NCBI GenBank assembly: GCA_963921425.1
Contig: OY992837.1
Span: 12,001,896-12,065,895, forward strand
Reading direction: 5' to 3'
Source of the DNA: Dryas octopetala
Taxonomy: Eukaryota > Streptophyta > Magnoliopsida > Rosales > Rosaceae
Length of the DNA stretch: 64,000 nucleotides
The translations under genes and the position numbers were made by a program. This document shows, piece by piece, positions 22,460 to 36,503 of this stretch (position 1 is its first letter; every line of letters starts with the position of its first letter). The notes beneath the pieces are model-generated. The model saw only the letters and a list, made by a program, of their open reading frames with translations. It was not told the DNA's origin and made no database searches.

Positions 22460-24862
22460 CTTTCTTCTTCGTCTTCGCAAAGTGGCGGGTCGTTTGCTTT
22501 TTTTGAATCTCTCTCTCTCTCTCTCTCTCTAAAAGCTTTTACTCGCTTTCTCTCTCTTAACCGTTTTTCGTTTTCTTTTTTAAAAAGAGAATTATTAATT
22601 TATTATACGCCTCTCTAAACCGGTTATGGTTACGTGGAATGCTGACTCCGTTTGTTCGTTGAACTGCCAGCTGGCTACTTGGGCTTTTGATTGGGCCATA
22701 TCTTCATTGAGTTGTTTAATTGGGCCATGTTTTCTTTTGGGCTGATATGATATTAACTGGGCTATTTGTATTGATATGAATTTTTGTGTTAGAGCTTCTA
22801 ATTTCTAAATGCACCTAAGAATGCATAAATTTGGTATGACAGAAATTCTATTAATTTATGAAGGAAAATGCCTATTACTCAACACATTTTTTTAACTTTT
22901 ATTTCTTAATTTACCTAGACTCAGTTCATTTGATAAGATTTATAAATTTTGTGGAGGGAGATGATGGTGGGCTTGTAAGAGCGATCAAGTGGGTATTAAT
23001 TCATAACCATTGCTTGGTGTGACATGATGCATAGTGAGCACTTGTAATGTTTGGGTATTCTGAAAGAATCCACATTCTGGCAAATCAAACAAATTTTTTG
23101 GCAAAGAAGCCCTCCTGTTACCACCAAAAAAAAAAAACTAGAGATTCAAAGACTTCTAAAACTCTACATGAAGCTCAAGAGAATCACCAAAGTCATACTC
23201 AAAGTGCTAATTCATCTACCACAAAAATCGAAGAACGTCCCCCACAAGACACATCTATGATGAAAATTCACCTTTATATCTCAACAGCTAAAGAAAATTT
23301 GAATATTCTATCAGTTTTCCAAAAATAAATGTTCACCATCCTTAAATTATCAATAAACCAATCCCTTTTTTTTTTGTTGGATCAATAAACCAATCTTGAA
23401 GATTGAATAAGATGATTATTTTATAAAGAACAGACAGATATATAAAGTGTACCCACATTTATTATAAATTAATACCAATTATTTTTCCATATAATTTCCA
23501 GGATACATAATTTGTGTACACTTGTTTTCTTCTCTTTTATACCAGTTAGCAAATTATCCCTTTTGGCTTGCCAATTTTCTGGCATTTACAAAATGTCACC
23601 CCTATTTTGGTGAATTTTTTGTTTCTTTTTTGGTGCTGTGGACTCCAAAGAGGAAAGAATATGAGTGATTCCATACTTTTTGTTTTTTGTCAAGAGTGAT
23701 TCACTTCTCACATTCAAACTCTACTTATTTTCACTCCTCACATTGTTCAATGTACTCATCAATGACATCTCTACTCTCAGTCTCACTTATCACAGTATTG
23801 TTCATTGACTTATTAAAAATTTCAAAATTACTTATCATTCTCACTTGTTTTTTTAAATTGTTAAAAAATACACACTTTGAAATAGAGAATGTTTTTGAGT
23901 GAGGCAACTATAACTCATTAACTCTCCATAGTTATAAGTGTGTAACATGATAATAGCTGTTACAAATAAATGAAATTCAAAATGAGATCAAATATAAACA
24001 AGTTAAATACTCATCTAAAATTTATTTAGACGTCTGTAGTTTACTATTCATAGTTGGTTTTTGGGTATAGATTTGGTTTGGTTTTGGGTTCTTAGTTTTT
24101 GGGTATAAATGGAAAAAGATTAGTTAATTAGCTGACAATCATTGGTCTAAAATAATATAGGTACCAATGGTCCATCATCCTCATTATAATATAGTAGATG
24201 AAGTAATAAATACTCAATCAATCCAATGCTATTGCTACCATAATAATAATGCAGATTGCAGACTGACAATTTACCAAAAACAAAAAAACCCAGACTGGCA
24301 AATCAAGAAGAAACAAGCACATGATTGGATATCAATATATCAAAAAATTTTAATTAGAAGAAAAAAGAAAAATATAAAATAAAGAACTTTTAAAATTTAA
24401 AAAGAAAAAGAAAAAGAAGAAGAAGAAGACGACAGAGACCCCTCCCCCACCAAAACTGTAAACGAGCAGTTAGATTCAAGTCTAAGAAACACCAACCACC
24501 ACAACCCCACAGTCCTCTCTCACCATAACTGTCGGCAGAGCTCGCAACTGCATCTGAGAGAAACAAAGAAAGAAACCAATTTCATCTGAGAGAGAGAAAG
24601 TCAGAGAGAGAAAATACACAACACAAGTACACAACACGCAAAACGCACGCAGCCGGCAGCTCAGCAGCTCTTTAGTCACAAAAACAAACAAAACGTGTAC
24701 AACACAGTCTGTGAATGAATGTATGTCTGCGAATTCAAAGACACGCGTTTTCCAAAGCTCAAGCTCATAGTCTTCTTCACAGTTATAGCTTCATTTCAGC
24801 TCTGACTCTCAGTCAAGCCATTGAAGACTGAGAGAAAATTTGGGGATTTGAATTTGGCTTCA
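22460..24862. other. Gene-free region with the STELLO-type gene promoter at its right end
   Basis: CT repeat at 22508-22530 lies in the leader or promoter of the preceding gene. 22800-24400 is AT-rich with no supported gene. 24400-24860 is purine-rich (GAAGAAGAAGA near 24415) and GA/CT-rich, and probably holds the 5' UTR of the next gene. An in-frame upstream ATG at 24821 would add 14 residues to that protein. Confidence 0.55.
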
Positions 24863-26933
24863 ATGTTGGTCCAAAACCGCACCACCGCCACACCCAAATC
24901 CCCTAAATTCTCTCACAACTCTCACTCTCAGATCAGAGCCTTCCCCACTTCCTTCGCTCCAAACCTCGATTTCTCCACATGGGTCTCCGACAATCTCTAC
25001 AAGATCGTCACCGTCCTCCTCCTCATCGCCACCGTGGCCGTCCTCTTCGTCCTCCGCAACGCCGGAGACTCCGCCGCCTTGCTCTGCTTCCAGACCCAGG
25101 CCCAGACCCTCGAGAAGATCCATCTCCCCAGGCTCGAATCCAACGTCGACCACATCGCCGATACGACGTCGCCTTACGGGAATTTCCGATCTGACAAGTG
25201 GGTCGTCGTCTCTGTCTCGGATTACCCGACTGACTCGCTCCGGAAGCTCGTGAAGCTCAGAGGATGGCAGGTCTTGGCAATTGGGAACTCCAAAACGCCG
25301 TCGGATTGGTCACTCAAAGGTGCTATCTTTTTGTCCCTTGAACAGCAAGCTCTATTGGGTTATAGGGTTTTGGATTATGTGCCTTATGATTCTTATGTTA
25401 GGAAGTCTGTGGGTTACCTGTTCGCGATCCAACACGGAGCGAAGAAAATCTTCGACGCTGACGATCGCGGAGAGGTGATTGATAATGATTTGGGTAAGCA
25501 TTTTGATTTAGAGTTGATAGGAGCAGAGGGTGCTAGGCAAGAGACCATTTTGCAATATAGCCATGAGAATCCGAATAGGACCATTGTGAACCCCTATATT
25601 CATTTTGGGCAACGCTCGGTTTGGCCGAGAGGTTTGCCATTGGAAAATGTTGGTGAGCTTGGCCATGAAGAGTTCTACACTGAGATTTTGGGTGGAAAAC
25701 AATTTATACAGCAGGGTATATCCAATGGACTTCCCGATGTCGATTCAGTATTCTATTTTACACGAAAGTCGGGTTTGGAAGCGTTTGATATTAGGTTTGA
25801 TGATCAGGCCCCGAAAGTGGCATTGCCGCAGGGTATGATGGTGCCTGTTAATTCTTTCAATACAATTTACCATTCGCAGGCGTTTTGGGGTTTGATGCTT
25901 CCTGTTTCTGTTAGCACAATGGCTTCTGATGTATTAAGGGGATATTGGGGGCAGAGGATTTTGTGGGAAATAGATGGTTATGTTGTAGTTTATCCCCCAA
26001 CTGTTCATCGGTATGATAGGATTCAGTCGTACCCATTTTCTGAAGAGAAAGATCTTCATGTGAATGTAGGACGTTTGATTAAATTTTTGGTTTCATGGAG
26101 ATCGAGTAAGCATAGACTATTTGAGACAATTTTGGAGTTAAGTTTTGCTATGGCAGAAGAGGGCTTTTGGACTGAGAAGGATGTGAAATTTACTGCTGCC
26201 TGGCTTCACGACTTGATTGCTGTTGGCTACCAGCAGCCTAGATTAATGTCATTGGGATTGGATCGGCAACGGGCAATTATTGGTGATGGGGATAGAAAAG
26301 AGTTTGTCCCACAAAAGTTGCCTTCTGTTCATCTTGGGGTTGAGGAAACAGGAACAGTGAGCTATGAAATTGGAAATTTGATTAGATGGAGGAAAAATTT
26401 TGGGAATGTTGTGCTTATCATGTTTTGCACTGGCCCTGTGGAACGTACTGCTCTTGAATGGAGATTGCTTTATGGGCGGATATTTAAAACTGTGATCATT
26501 TTGTCAGAGCAGAAGAACCCAGACCTTGCTGTTGAAGAAGGCAAATTGGACAATATATACAAGTAAGTGGCTTTTATCATGAATTTGTACCTTAATTTGG
26601 TTATCTCTTTTGTTAAATTACTATGTTGGCTTCCATCTAGTTAAATTGCTTAGAAAGGGTTGAGAAGATGGGGGATGCTGATATTCCATTGAAATCTTTT
26701 GTTTTTATTTAGAAACTTGAATCCAGGGATTTGTTAAGATACAAGTTCTGGGCTATTGTTCCCATAATTAAGTACCATTGGAGATGATATTTTCAAACTT
26801 TGCACATTCAAGGCTTAAAAATAATAGTGGTCTCTTACAGACTGTCATTGGCAGTTGCATAAATATGAAATGGGAATGATCTAGTATAGGGTTGCAGATG
26901 CTGGTGAGTCTAAATTTAGTACTCTTAAGTTTT

Positions 26934-26994
<61 letters not shown>

Positions 26995-28001
26995 ATAGGA
27001 TCATGGGACAAATGATTTGACAACCATTTTAACAAATCTTTTGAGCCTTTAGATCTTAGAAGATCTAAGGGTCTGAAATAAAACTAATGTACAAGGCATT
27101 GCCTCATTAAATGACATGGCATCTGATGTGGAATTATAATCAATAAAAAAATTAAAATAAGAGAAACTGAAAAAAAACAAAAAAAAATAGACTGTCATAC
27201 GAAACCCTATTTATAAATTAGTACTCTAAGTTTGAACTTATCTTAACGCTGAGGTATTTCACCTTTTGGTTAATTTTGGCAATAAGAAGTGGAATAAACC
27301 ATCTTGATATAATTTATGCTAACTAAGTTGAGTAATTGAAGACAGCTTCAGAAGCAGGTCCTGGAACCCACAATTCTATTTTAGGCTGCAGAATCTAGCA
27401 CAGCTTTGGGAATATGCATGTTATAAAATATGCTTTTCTTTGGGAATATTGTTGGTTAGCTTCCTTCAAAAGAAAGGCCTGGTAGTTGCATTGTCAATCT
27501 TTAACTTTCTCAAGCATTTTTAATTGTTCATAATGATGGCAAAGAATGGGTGTATGTGAAATCCTAACTCTTTTACTTGCAGTTTGGTGAAAGTCTATAC
27601 TGGAATTAGGTAAGATGGGTCATAACTAGTTTTCTAATCATACCTTTCAATGTTTCTTTGCAGGTACCTGCCCAAAATATTTGATAGATATTCTGGTGCG
27701 GATGGATTTTTATTCCTCCAGGACGACACTATTCTTAATTACTGGAATCTTTTACAAGCAGACAAAAATAAACTGTGGATTACAAATGAGGTAATATGAC
27801 TTCTAATGACCCCTTCATTAAAGTTTCTACGGCATTATAAAAATAGTTATCATTGTTGATCTGACCATGGATATGTTATTACTAGAAACGTTAATAACTT
27901 CCAATTTACTTTACCTAAAAGGAAAATAAACATGCAAAAATTGATAGCATTCGGTCCTTTTTTCCAAAAGCTGATTGGTTTACATTCGAACCACTGTAAT
28001 A

Positions 28002-28042
<41 letters not shown>

Positions 28043-28533
28043 CCAATTTCAATGGGATTCAGGTATCCAAGTCTTGGGCTACTGTGTCACCAAAGGACAA
28101 CTCTGACTGGTTTTCAAAGCAAGCACGCATGGTAAAGAAGGTTGTGAGAACAATGCCAGCTCACCTCCAAGTCAGTTATAAGAAAACTGTGACTAGCAGC
28201 GAAAGCATCACAGTATGCAGTTCTGAGGTATTCTACATCCCTCGTCGCTTCGTATCTGACTTCGTTGATCTTGTTAATCTAGTGGGGAATCTAGAAATTC
28301 ATCACAAGGTTGCCATTCCGATGATCTTTCTAGCAATAGATTCACCTCAGAATTTTGACTCAATGCTTAGAACAATGATCTATGAGGAGCAACCACTTCC
28401 TACTAATTCTTCATCCCTTTACTCGGCCAAAGTACCTGCGGTTCACCCATGGAGGGTGTCAAGCGAACAGGATTTCATAAAACTAATAAGAATAATGGCA
28501 GAAGGTGACCCCCTCCTATTGGAGTTAGTTTGA
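24863..28533 (+). CDS. STL1: STELLO-type Golgi glycosyltransferase-like protein
   Basis: Three exons join in frame: 24863-26562, 27664-27790 and 28063-28533, giving 765 aa. The start MLVQNRTT matches the family start (Arabidopsis STL1 begins MLVQDR). The upstream ATG at 24821 is in frame but less likely. A short cytosolic tail is followed by one membrane helix at about residues 46-64 (IVTVLLLIATVAVLFVL), a type II Golgi topology. The large lumenal part has KSVGYLFAIQHGAKKIFDADDRGEV, of which the DADDRGE core is a candidate acidic nucleotide-sugar/metal motif, then PNRTIVNPYIHFGQRSVWPR and the C-terminal FLQDDTILNYWN. In Arabidopsis, STELLO proteins act in the Golgi and promote cellulose synthase complex assembly. 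The choice of STL1 over STL2 is by neighbourhood with NTAQ1 and a DTW gene, not sequence alone. Confidence 0.93.
26936..26991. repeat. AT dinucleotide microsatellite in intron 1 of the STELLO-type gene
   Basis: About 28 uninterrupted TA units. It is followed by GGGATAGGATCATGGGAC, which could mark the edge of a small inserted repeat. The minus-strand tyrosine/isoleucine frame here is an artefact. Confidence 0.95.
28006..28040. repeat. CT microsatellite before exon 3 of the STELLO-type gene
   Basis: About 16 CT units forming part of the pyrimidine-rich stretch just upstream of the intron 2 acceptor at 28061-28062. Confidence 0.9.
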
Positions 28534-30034
28534 AGGTAAATTCATCTCTTTCGATACTGAATATACCAAGAAAAGGGTGTAAGAAAGAAACGTGTACCAC
28601 TTTGTTAACTGTCATACGAAACTGTCTTTTCCTTCTTTTTTTTTCTTCGAGGGAGGGCGTTTTTTCCTTTATTTTTTTTCTATTTTTTATCCCTTTTCTG
28701 TAGGTTTACATATCATTCATTACTGATTGAAGATGCCCCCCAGAAGATGTAATCATCTTTCTCTTTTTGCTCATGAGTATATGAAAGCAGAATTGTGTAT
28801 CTAACAATGAGAATTTGACTTGTTGATTGATTCAAATTCTTGTAACTAGTACATTTGGGTTTTGTTAAAATGTCTCTTTATCAAACAAGATTTCATCTTG
28901 AACATATTAAAATCGCCGAACAGGTAAACACGCAACCTTTATCTGGGGATTCAAAGTTTAAGAACAAATAGTATCTGGAAATACTGTGCTTGTTTTGCTA
29001 GAAATTAGAACGCACTCAAAGTATGACAGAAAATAAACCTTTAAATTGTCTTGGTGAGGAGATGGGGTGGACTATGGACATCATAAAATTAAACATTCAA
29101 CTTTTGTTTAAAATTTTTGCTTTTTTTACAGAAAGAGCTTACATGTGAAGTAACTGTTAATTATAATTTCCCAAGCACATAGTTGGAAGAAGAGGTTAAG
29201 AAGCAACCAGTTGTATTACTATAAAGTAGGATATTCTGTTTATATTTTTTGTGCTGAAACTGTGCTTATGGTTAAAATGACAGTTTTAAGATTTTGCGTT
29301 TTTTATATTAGAGAAAGAATTAAATAGAAATTTGAAACAATATTTTAGCTATAAGCACAATTTGCACAATATCAACACAAAAATTGCAAGCATAAGGATG
29401 AGAACTGATTACTAATAAGAGTTAGCTTAGAAAAATTTTATTGGTTAAATATATTTATGTCTGTTACTACATAGAGCAAATTCATGGGAAAACTAGATGG
29501 CAGAGCATTAGATAGAACCATACTAATTCCATAGGCTTCCTTCTGTAAGGCAAGAGTCACAACCAGAATTAACTATAACCATTCTTTACAAAAAAAAAAA
29601 ACCATACTCATACACCGTCATCAGGTTAAGAACCTGAGACTACTCTAGCCCAAGACTAGGGTTTCTTTCACATTGGTCTTTTAACACTAATTATTTCAGT
29701 TTAACCTTTTCTGCTTCTATGTTCCCATTACTTTTTAACTATTGAAAGTTATCAATGCATGACAATTGAGAAATAATGATGATGTTGTTGAGAATGTTTA
29801 TGACAGCAATTATGAATACATGTAATTTTAGGACTTAAAGGTCTACAGAGTAACAGTACAGATACACATCTCCAAAAATGAATTGAACTACAGTGGAGAA
29901 ATGGTAAAGAATTCACATTAAACACTTCCTACAGGCTCCGCCTATCCATCCTTTTGGGAGAAGGGGCTCAAGTAAATCATCATGCTACTGATATTTGCAA
30001 TTAATTTACAGTTTTCTCAACAATGAGTTTGAGT
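28534..30034. other. Intergenic, convergent 3' flanks
   Basis: Between the 3' ends of the STELLO-type gene and CHLH. AT-rich, T-rich just after the stop at 28533, and no coding region seen. Confidence 0.7.
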
Positions 30035-33000
30035 TTACCGATCAATTCCCTCAATTTTGTCTTCAACTTCTGAGTACAACTCCTTCAACTTCTCAATATT
30101 CTGCTCTGAAGTCTCCCAATAACCGCGTCCATTGGCCTCCAGGAATGTCTGTACCAGCTTCCTAAAGGAGTTTGGATTCATATTCATAAGCCTGTTCATC
30201 ATCTCCTCATCTTGAATGAAAGTTGAGTTGGCCTCTTCATAGACCCAGTTATCAACTTGACCAGAAGTTGCACTCCAACCAACTGTATTAGTAAGCCTTT
30301 TCTCAATTTCACGAACACCCTCGTATCCACTAGACATCATTCCTTCATACCACTTAGGGTTCAACAACTTGGTTCGTGCATCAAGACGCACGGTCTCAGA
30401 GAGTGTTCGAACCTGCATTGCAAGACAAGCTTGTTAATCATAGCTTCTGCAGTATAAGCAATAACATGAGTACATGACACTCAATGCTAATCAATGCCCA
30501 GCTAAAACCCTGAAATTAGTTTTGAAATAGTGCAAATGGTGTATCAATTCTCACCTGGGCATTAGCTGTGGTGGTGTCAGCAACGTAAGCACTAGGTTTC
30601 TTTCCGTCCTTCCTTAGGCTTTGCACCAGATTGGTTGGATCCGAGTCGAAGTAGTGGCTCACATCAGTGAGTGAGATTTCTGATGAGTCAAGGTTTTGGA
30701 ATGTTGCTTCAGCTGTGCTCAAAGCCATCTCAAAGACTTTTCTGTTCTCAGCCATGCCTGCACCAGGGGCATCACAATCAAAAGCAAATGATTTCCGGCT
30801 TAGATACATGTCTTGCAGCTGCTTCTCATCATTCCATGAGGAGTTCTCCACAGCAAGGTTTATGTTAGAGGAATAGGATCCTGAGGCATTGGAGAAGACC
30901 CGAGTTGCAGCTTCACGAACCCCAATCCCAAGAGCTTGTGCTTGTTCCAGTGCATGCTTCCTGACAAAGTTTTGCTCAACTGGCTCATCTAGTTCAGCTA
31001 CCATCTTCACTGCCCGGTCAAGCAGATTCATCTGCAGGCAATCAATATTTTGATGGCGAAATTGTAAGTAACCAGTTTATACAATTGTCACAAAGATAAC
31101 TAGACAGTGATGATCCTACCATATAGAGTTGGGTTAAATTCTTACATTACTAACCATGAATCAACATTCAAAAAAACCATGTATCAACATTCAATAATGG
31201 AGCAAATAATTGGGAAGCATAGAGAGGACAATACCTGATTGATAAAGAGGTCTCTGAAAACTCCTGAGCAGTTGACAACAACATCAATCCTGGGTCTTCC
31301 AAGCTCTTCAAGACTTACTGCTTCCACCTTGTTGACTCGTCCAAGACCATCAGCAACTGGCTTTACACCAATCATCCACAGAACCTGAGCCAAAGACTCA
31401 CCATAAGTCTTAATATTGTCTGTACCCCACAAAACAAGTGCAATTGTCTCCGGAAACTTTCCTCCGTTGTCAATCTTCTGCCTCTCTATTAACCTCTCCA
31501 CCACAATTTTTGCACTCTGCAATGCTGCTTCTGTGGGAATAGACTGTGGATCAAGTGCATGAATATTCTTTCCTGTTGGCAACACTTTAGGGTTTCTTAT
31601 CGGGTCACCACCAGGCCCTGGCTCTACAAATTTACCCTCCAATGCTTGTTTCAAACTCCCTATCTCATTGTCAGCCACGATTAGCTTCAAGCATTCTCCT
31701 AAGAACAAAAACAATGTTCTAAGCTTGTCCCTGTCTGCCCTGTAAAATTTTGTGTTTGACAAGTACTGAACCCAAGGTTCATTCATGCCAAACCCAAGGA
31801 TTGAGCTCAGTTTATCAGCTACATCAACTACTTGACCCTTGCTGTTTGTTGTACGCTCCACAAATGCAGAAACTGCTCCACGTGATGTGTCAGTTATTTG
31901 CCTAAGAAGCTCCACATCCTTCAATACTCCTTTATCACTCGATCTGTAAATTTCTTCTATGTCTCTTCCAACTGTCTTGGCTAATATAGACGGGAGTGAA
32001 GAAATCCCTTCGTCTGGACGGTCCAGTGCAGCAATGTTAACCAGAGTTGCAACTGCTTCCATGGCTGTCGGAGGCTCACCAATGACATGGAGCCCACAAG
32101 GCAATAGACGGGACTCAATCTCCATGATTTTGGAATACACCTTTCCAACCACAAGATCTCGTTCTTTTGCTGAGATTTCCTCCCCTTCATCAGGTAGATC
32201 TACATCCTTATCAAGATTACATTGCCTAGCTGTGCTGATAATTGAGCTCACAATCTGTTGCCCACGGCCTGTGTCTTTAAGGGATTGATAGGAGGCCACA
32301 AGCTCGCTTAACTGCTTAAGACCTTTGTAAAGCCCAGCATTTTCAGCAGGAGGGGTCAGATAGCTGATGGTGTTGGCATAGCTCCGACGCTTAGCTATGG
32401 TAGCTTCAGATGGGTTATTAGCTGCATAGTAATACACATTAGGAATGTTCCCAATCAGACTGTCAGGGAAACAGGCATCACTCATCCCCACCTGTTTTCC
32501 AGGCATGAATTCAAGAGAACCATGAGTACCAAAATGTAGTACGGCGTCAGCTTTGAAAATCTTTTCAACAAACGAATAATATGCTGCAAAGCCATGATGC
32601 GGGCTAGCTGATTTGGAGAACAGTAGCCTCATTGGATCACCCTCATAACCAAATGTTGGCTGAACCCCGATGAAGACATTACCGTACTGTTTCCCATATA
32701 CTAAGAGATTCTCTCCATCAGAGTTCAGGTTCCCAGGAGGTTTTCCCCAGTTCTCCTCCAATGCAGTGGCATATGGAGTTAGGGTTTGATATTCACGAAC
32801 CCCCATCTTGTAAGCAATGTTCAGATTTGGGCTGCTGAACTGAGCCTCTTTGTCATGAATCACTTCTTCGATTAATTCTTCTGATGTCTCTGGAAGGCCC
32901 TCAACATTGTAACCATCTCTTTTGAGTTCTTTCAGAACTGAGAAGATGGAGGAGAAAACATTAAGATAGGCAGCAGTTCCAACATTTCCTTTGTCTGGAG

Positions 33001-34259
33001 GGAAACTGAAGACTGTAATCGCCAACTTTTTCTCTGCCTGCATCAGTGCATATATTCGTCAGTTGTCATAATGAGATCAGCAAAACTATGCCATGTTTTG
33101 TTCAGTGAAAAACTAGAGGTCGAGGACATCATGGCAGTGGCATACATTCTATCAGTGAACAACCAGAAGAAGAGGACATTTTAGTGTGAAAAAGGAAGGA
33201 GAACCTTTTGATGACCAGGTCTACTAGAATATCATAGATAAGTTCCCAGAAAAACTCTTGAATCTAACTATTCAAAGATTTCATATTTACAGAATTTCTT
33301 GATGCACCTCCTTCCTCATCATTATTAAGAATAAATTTATATCTTAAGCAATGACTTAAGAAAAGCATGAAACCATGGCCTATTCAAAAGCCCCATTTTT
33401 GGGGAAGTGTGGATTCATGAAATAAGATCCTTTCTTTCGTTATCATTTCAAAACATTGACATACAATAATAAGGGTTTCAATGGACAAATCTTGAATCAA
33501 ACACTACTCATTACCAGATATTAGGCATGGAACCCCTTTTTAGTTTCATGTGTTTGGAAGCGACTAGAAAATAAGAAACCATAAAAAAAATACCTTTGAC
33601 TTCCTTTTCAGTTCACCCCATCTGATTGCCCTGGTGCAAAGCTGTTCTACCCTCTTGTGAAGAGCATGTGATTTCCCTGCAATCACATTACAATATTCAA
33701 TAACCCTTGAAATTTTTTTACTACAAGGATGCACAGGAAGATAAAGAGAGAACCAGAACAGGCAAAGAAAGTGGAAACTAGTAGGAGTATAACAGTCTAA
33801 GCAATAAGATAAGTACACAGTAATATTTTAGTTAAGGCTTATTATGATTTTTGCCCCCTGAACTATGATCCCATTCCTAATGTGCCCCCTGACTTATTAA
33901 TTTTATCAATTTACCCCCTAACAGTTACAACGTTAGTCTAATGTACCCCTTCGTCCAATTTCCGTCTCAACTTCCGTCTATTTTGCTGATGTGGCAAGGT
34001 AAATTGGTCATTTCGACCTCCCTGGGACCCACCCCTTTAATTTAATACAAAACTAAAAATTTTAAACAAAAAAAAAATTTTAAACTCTAATATTTAGAAA
34101 AAAAAAATAATAAAACAAAATAAAAAACCAAACCCACCATCCCAACCTGTGCCCAGAAACTCACCCTGATCAGAAACTCACCCACACCACCCTCTCCTCC
34201 CGATCAGCCACCTGCACCAGCCCCACCACCATTCCCAGCCAATGACCCCCCTCTTTCCC

Positions 34260-34290
<31 letters not shown>

Positions 34291-36503
34291 TATTTTCCCC
34301 TCTCTAGATCTGCAAATTCAGCTTTGTCTTCTTTGTTTGGGAAGGGCGGCGAGGACTGATGTCTGGGCTTTGGTGGGTGGCCGTCGGAGGGGATGATGAA
34401 GGTGACGGTGAAGTTGTGGTGGTGGACAAGAGAGTTGGTGGGTGGGTGCGACAGTGGGGCTGGGTGGGTGGGTGGGTGCGACGGGGTTGGGTGGGAGGGG
34501 GGGTGTGATGGGGCTGGGAGGTTGGGTTTGGGGGGAGGTGCGACGGGGCCGAGAGGGGCTAGGTTGGGGTGGTTGGGGTGGTGGGGGGGGGGGGGGGAGG
34601 GAATTGCAGAAGAAAAAGAAGAAATAAGGAAGAAGGAGAAGAAGAAGAAAAGGTGGGGTTCGTGGGTAGGGGGGAGGGTTTTATTTTATTTTTTCTTTCA
34701 TTTGTTTATGGCTGGAGAACTGGAGTCCAAATCATCCCAGTGGAAAAGGTGGGTTCCACTTCTTTTGGGTCTATGTGGCAAAATGAAGGGTGCTGATTGG
34801 TTTAGAGAGGTCGAAATGACCAATATGCCCTGCCAGGTCAGCAAAGCTAACGGAAATTATGACGGAATTGAGTCGAAGGGGCACATTAGAATAACGTTGA
34901 AACTGTTAGGTGGTAAATTGATAGAATTAAAAAGTAAGGGGGCATATTAGGAATGGAATCATAGTTCAGGGGGCAAAATTGATAATAAGCCTTTAGTTAA
35001 AGCACGGAAAATTCAATTTGTATGGTTAGCATTATTGAAAAATAGTAATAGTTTAGTTAAAGCACTGGAAAAGCAATAAAGTAAGCTTCACTTACCTGTT
35101 CTAGGATCCCGGCCAGCGAAAACAATGGGCTCCATGCCTCCATCGAGCTCCGGGAGAGCCACTTGCAATGCTACCTGAATTGGGTGCAGCCCCAGAGTGC
35201 TATTCAACCACTCCTCAGTTGTCTGAAACACCAAAGGCAATGCAACAATGTACGGAACGTCAAGCTTCATCAGAGCCTCAATTGCCCGTGGATGATCCTG
35301 TCTTGCTGGCCCCCCAACAAGAGCAAAACCAGTAAGCGATATTGCAGAATGGATATATGGCTTCTTAGTAACTGGATCAATCAGAAACCTCTCCACTGGC
35401 CCTGAAAAGTCAAGCCCCCCAGCAAAAATTGGTATCACCTTGGCCCCTCTTGCCTCCAATTCCATAATCACAGCCACATAGTGACTGTCATCTCCAGTAA
35501 CAATATGACTCCTTTGCAGAATCAACCCGACTATCGGTGCATTCGGGCTCTTGAGCTTCTCATTAGCATCCTTTCTAGTTCCATACCAATTCAAGTACTC
35601 CTTCACATCATCATACATACAAGGGGCTAAAGGGTGCCAAATTCCACTATCCAAATACAGAACTGGGTCTGAATACTCCATCTTTGCCCCTTTCAGAGCT
35701 GGAACATAAGATCCAGATATCATTTTCAAAAAATTCTGCAAGTTATCTGGTGACCCACCTAGCCAAAACTGCAAACTAAGAATATAAAGCCTAGCATCCT
35801 GAGCTTTATCACTGGGCAAGTACTTCAACACCTTAGGCAAAGTCCTCACAAGTTTCAGCATACTGTCAGCAAAGCCAGCAGACTGCTTCTTCCTCTTGAA
35901 AAGTTGGAAAAATGGGCTCTTGGATTGTCCAAGTTGTGACATACTGAAAGAGCCCAACTTGTTGAGCCTCATTACCTCAGGCATTGAAGGAAACACCAGA
36001 ACTGCATCAAGTCTGTCCCTCTCTTTCTCCACAGCTTCCTTTACCTTCAGAGCAAGCTCCTCCACAAAAATCAACGAACCAATGAAGATGTTGGCGTCCT
36101 CAAGGTCCTGACAGAACATTTTGTAGGTTGATGCATCACGAAGCTCCTCAACCAAGTAACCCACAACTTCAAAGGAAGCTTCTCTGTTGGTGCTGTTTAG
36201 AGACTGAACTGCTGCTGTGAGTGATGATTGGTACTGTGCTTCCAAGACCACATAGACAATTTTCACGGTGGGGAGGCCTCGTTTGTTTTCGGGGACGATA
36301 CGCCGGACCTCCTGAGTGGTTTGGGTGAATAGGCCATTGCCAACTGCAGCACACTTCACTCGGAGGGTGGAGGACTTTGAGCTGCTTTGGTTGGTTTTTT
36401 TGGGGAGGAATGAGTGGAGAAAGTAATGCTTTCTGGAAATTGAAGAAAGTTGGTCTGCTTTTGTGTTGGGTAAGGTAAAGGGTGAAGATACTAAAGAAGC
36501 CAT
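30035..36503 (-). CDS. CHLH: Magnesium chelatase subunit H (CHLH/GUN5), chloroplast
   Basis: Five exons join in frame: 36503-35096, 33676-33594, 33037-31235, 31031-30555 and 30412-30035, giving 1382 aa (Arabidopsis CHLH is about the same). It binds protoporphyrin IX and, with CHLI and CHLD, inserts magnesium using ATP, the first committed step to chlorophyll; it is also known as GUN5 in plastid signalling. The N terminus ([19 protein letters not shown], basic, serine-rich) is a chloroplast transit peptide ending near VKCAAVGN. Conserved cobN/Mg-chelatase stretches include [71 protein letters not shown] and [16 protein letters not shown], and the C terminus is KIEGIDR. No lesions seen. Intron 1 holds a MULE-like element (33836-34991). 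CT/GA tracts lie just upstream in the 5' UTR (36600-36635). Confidence 0.98.
33836..34991. mobile_element. Non-autonomous MULE-like transposon in CHLH intron 1
   Basis: Long terminal inverted repeats of about 190 bp: left GGCTTATTATGATTTTTGCC, right reading inward GGCTTATTATCAATTTTGCC, followed on both sides by CCCCTGAACTATGAT. An exact 9 bp duplication, TTTAGTTAA, flanks it (33827-33835 and 34992-35000), the size expected for Mutator-like elements. The 1156 bp interior is GC-rich and G-rich on the plus strand (34380-34680) with a CT tract (34258-34287). It has no transposase. Plus-strand glycine-rich frames here are composition artefacts. Confidence 0.9.

Noticed and set aside
24821-24862. 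Upstream ATG extending the STELLO-type protein by 14 residues
   Set aside because: The family begins at MLVQ; the extension is not shared as far as I can recall, though it is in frame.
34393-34950. 185-codon glycine/tryptophan-rich frame
   Set aside because: It lies wholly within the MULE-like element in CHLH intron 1 and reflects G-rich repeats.
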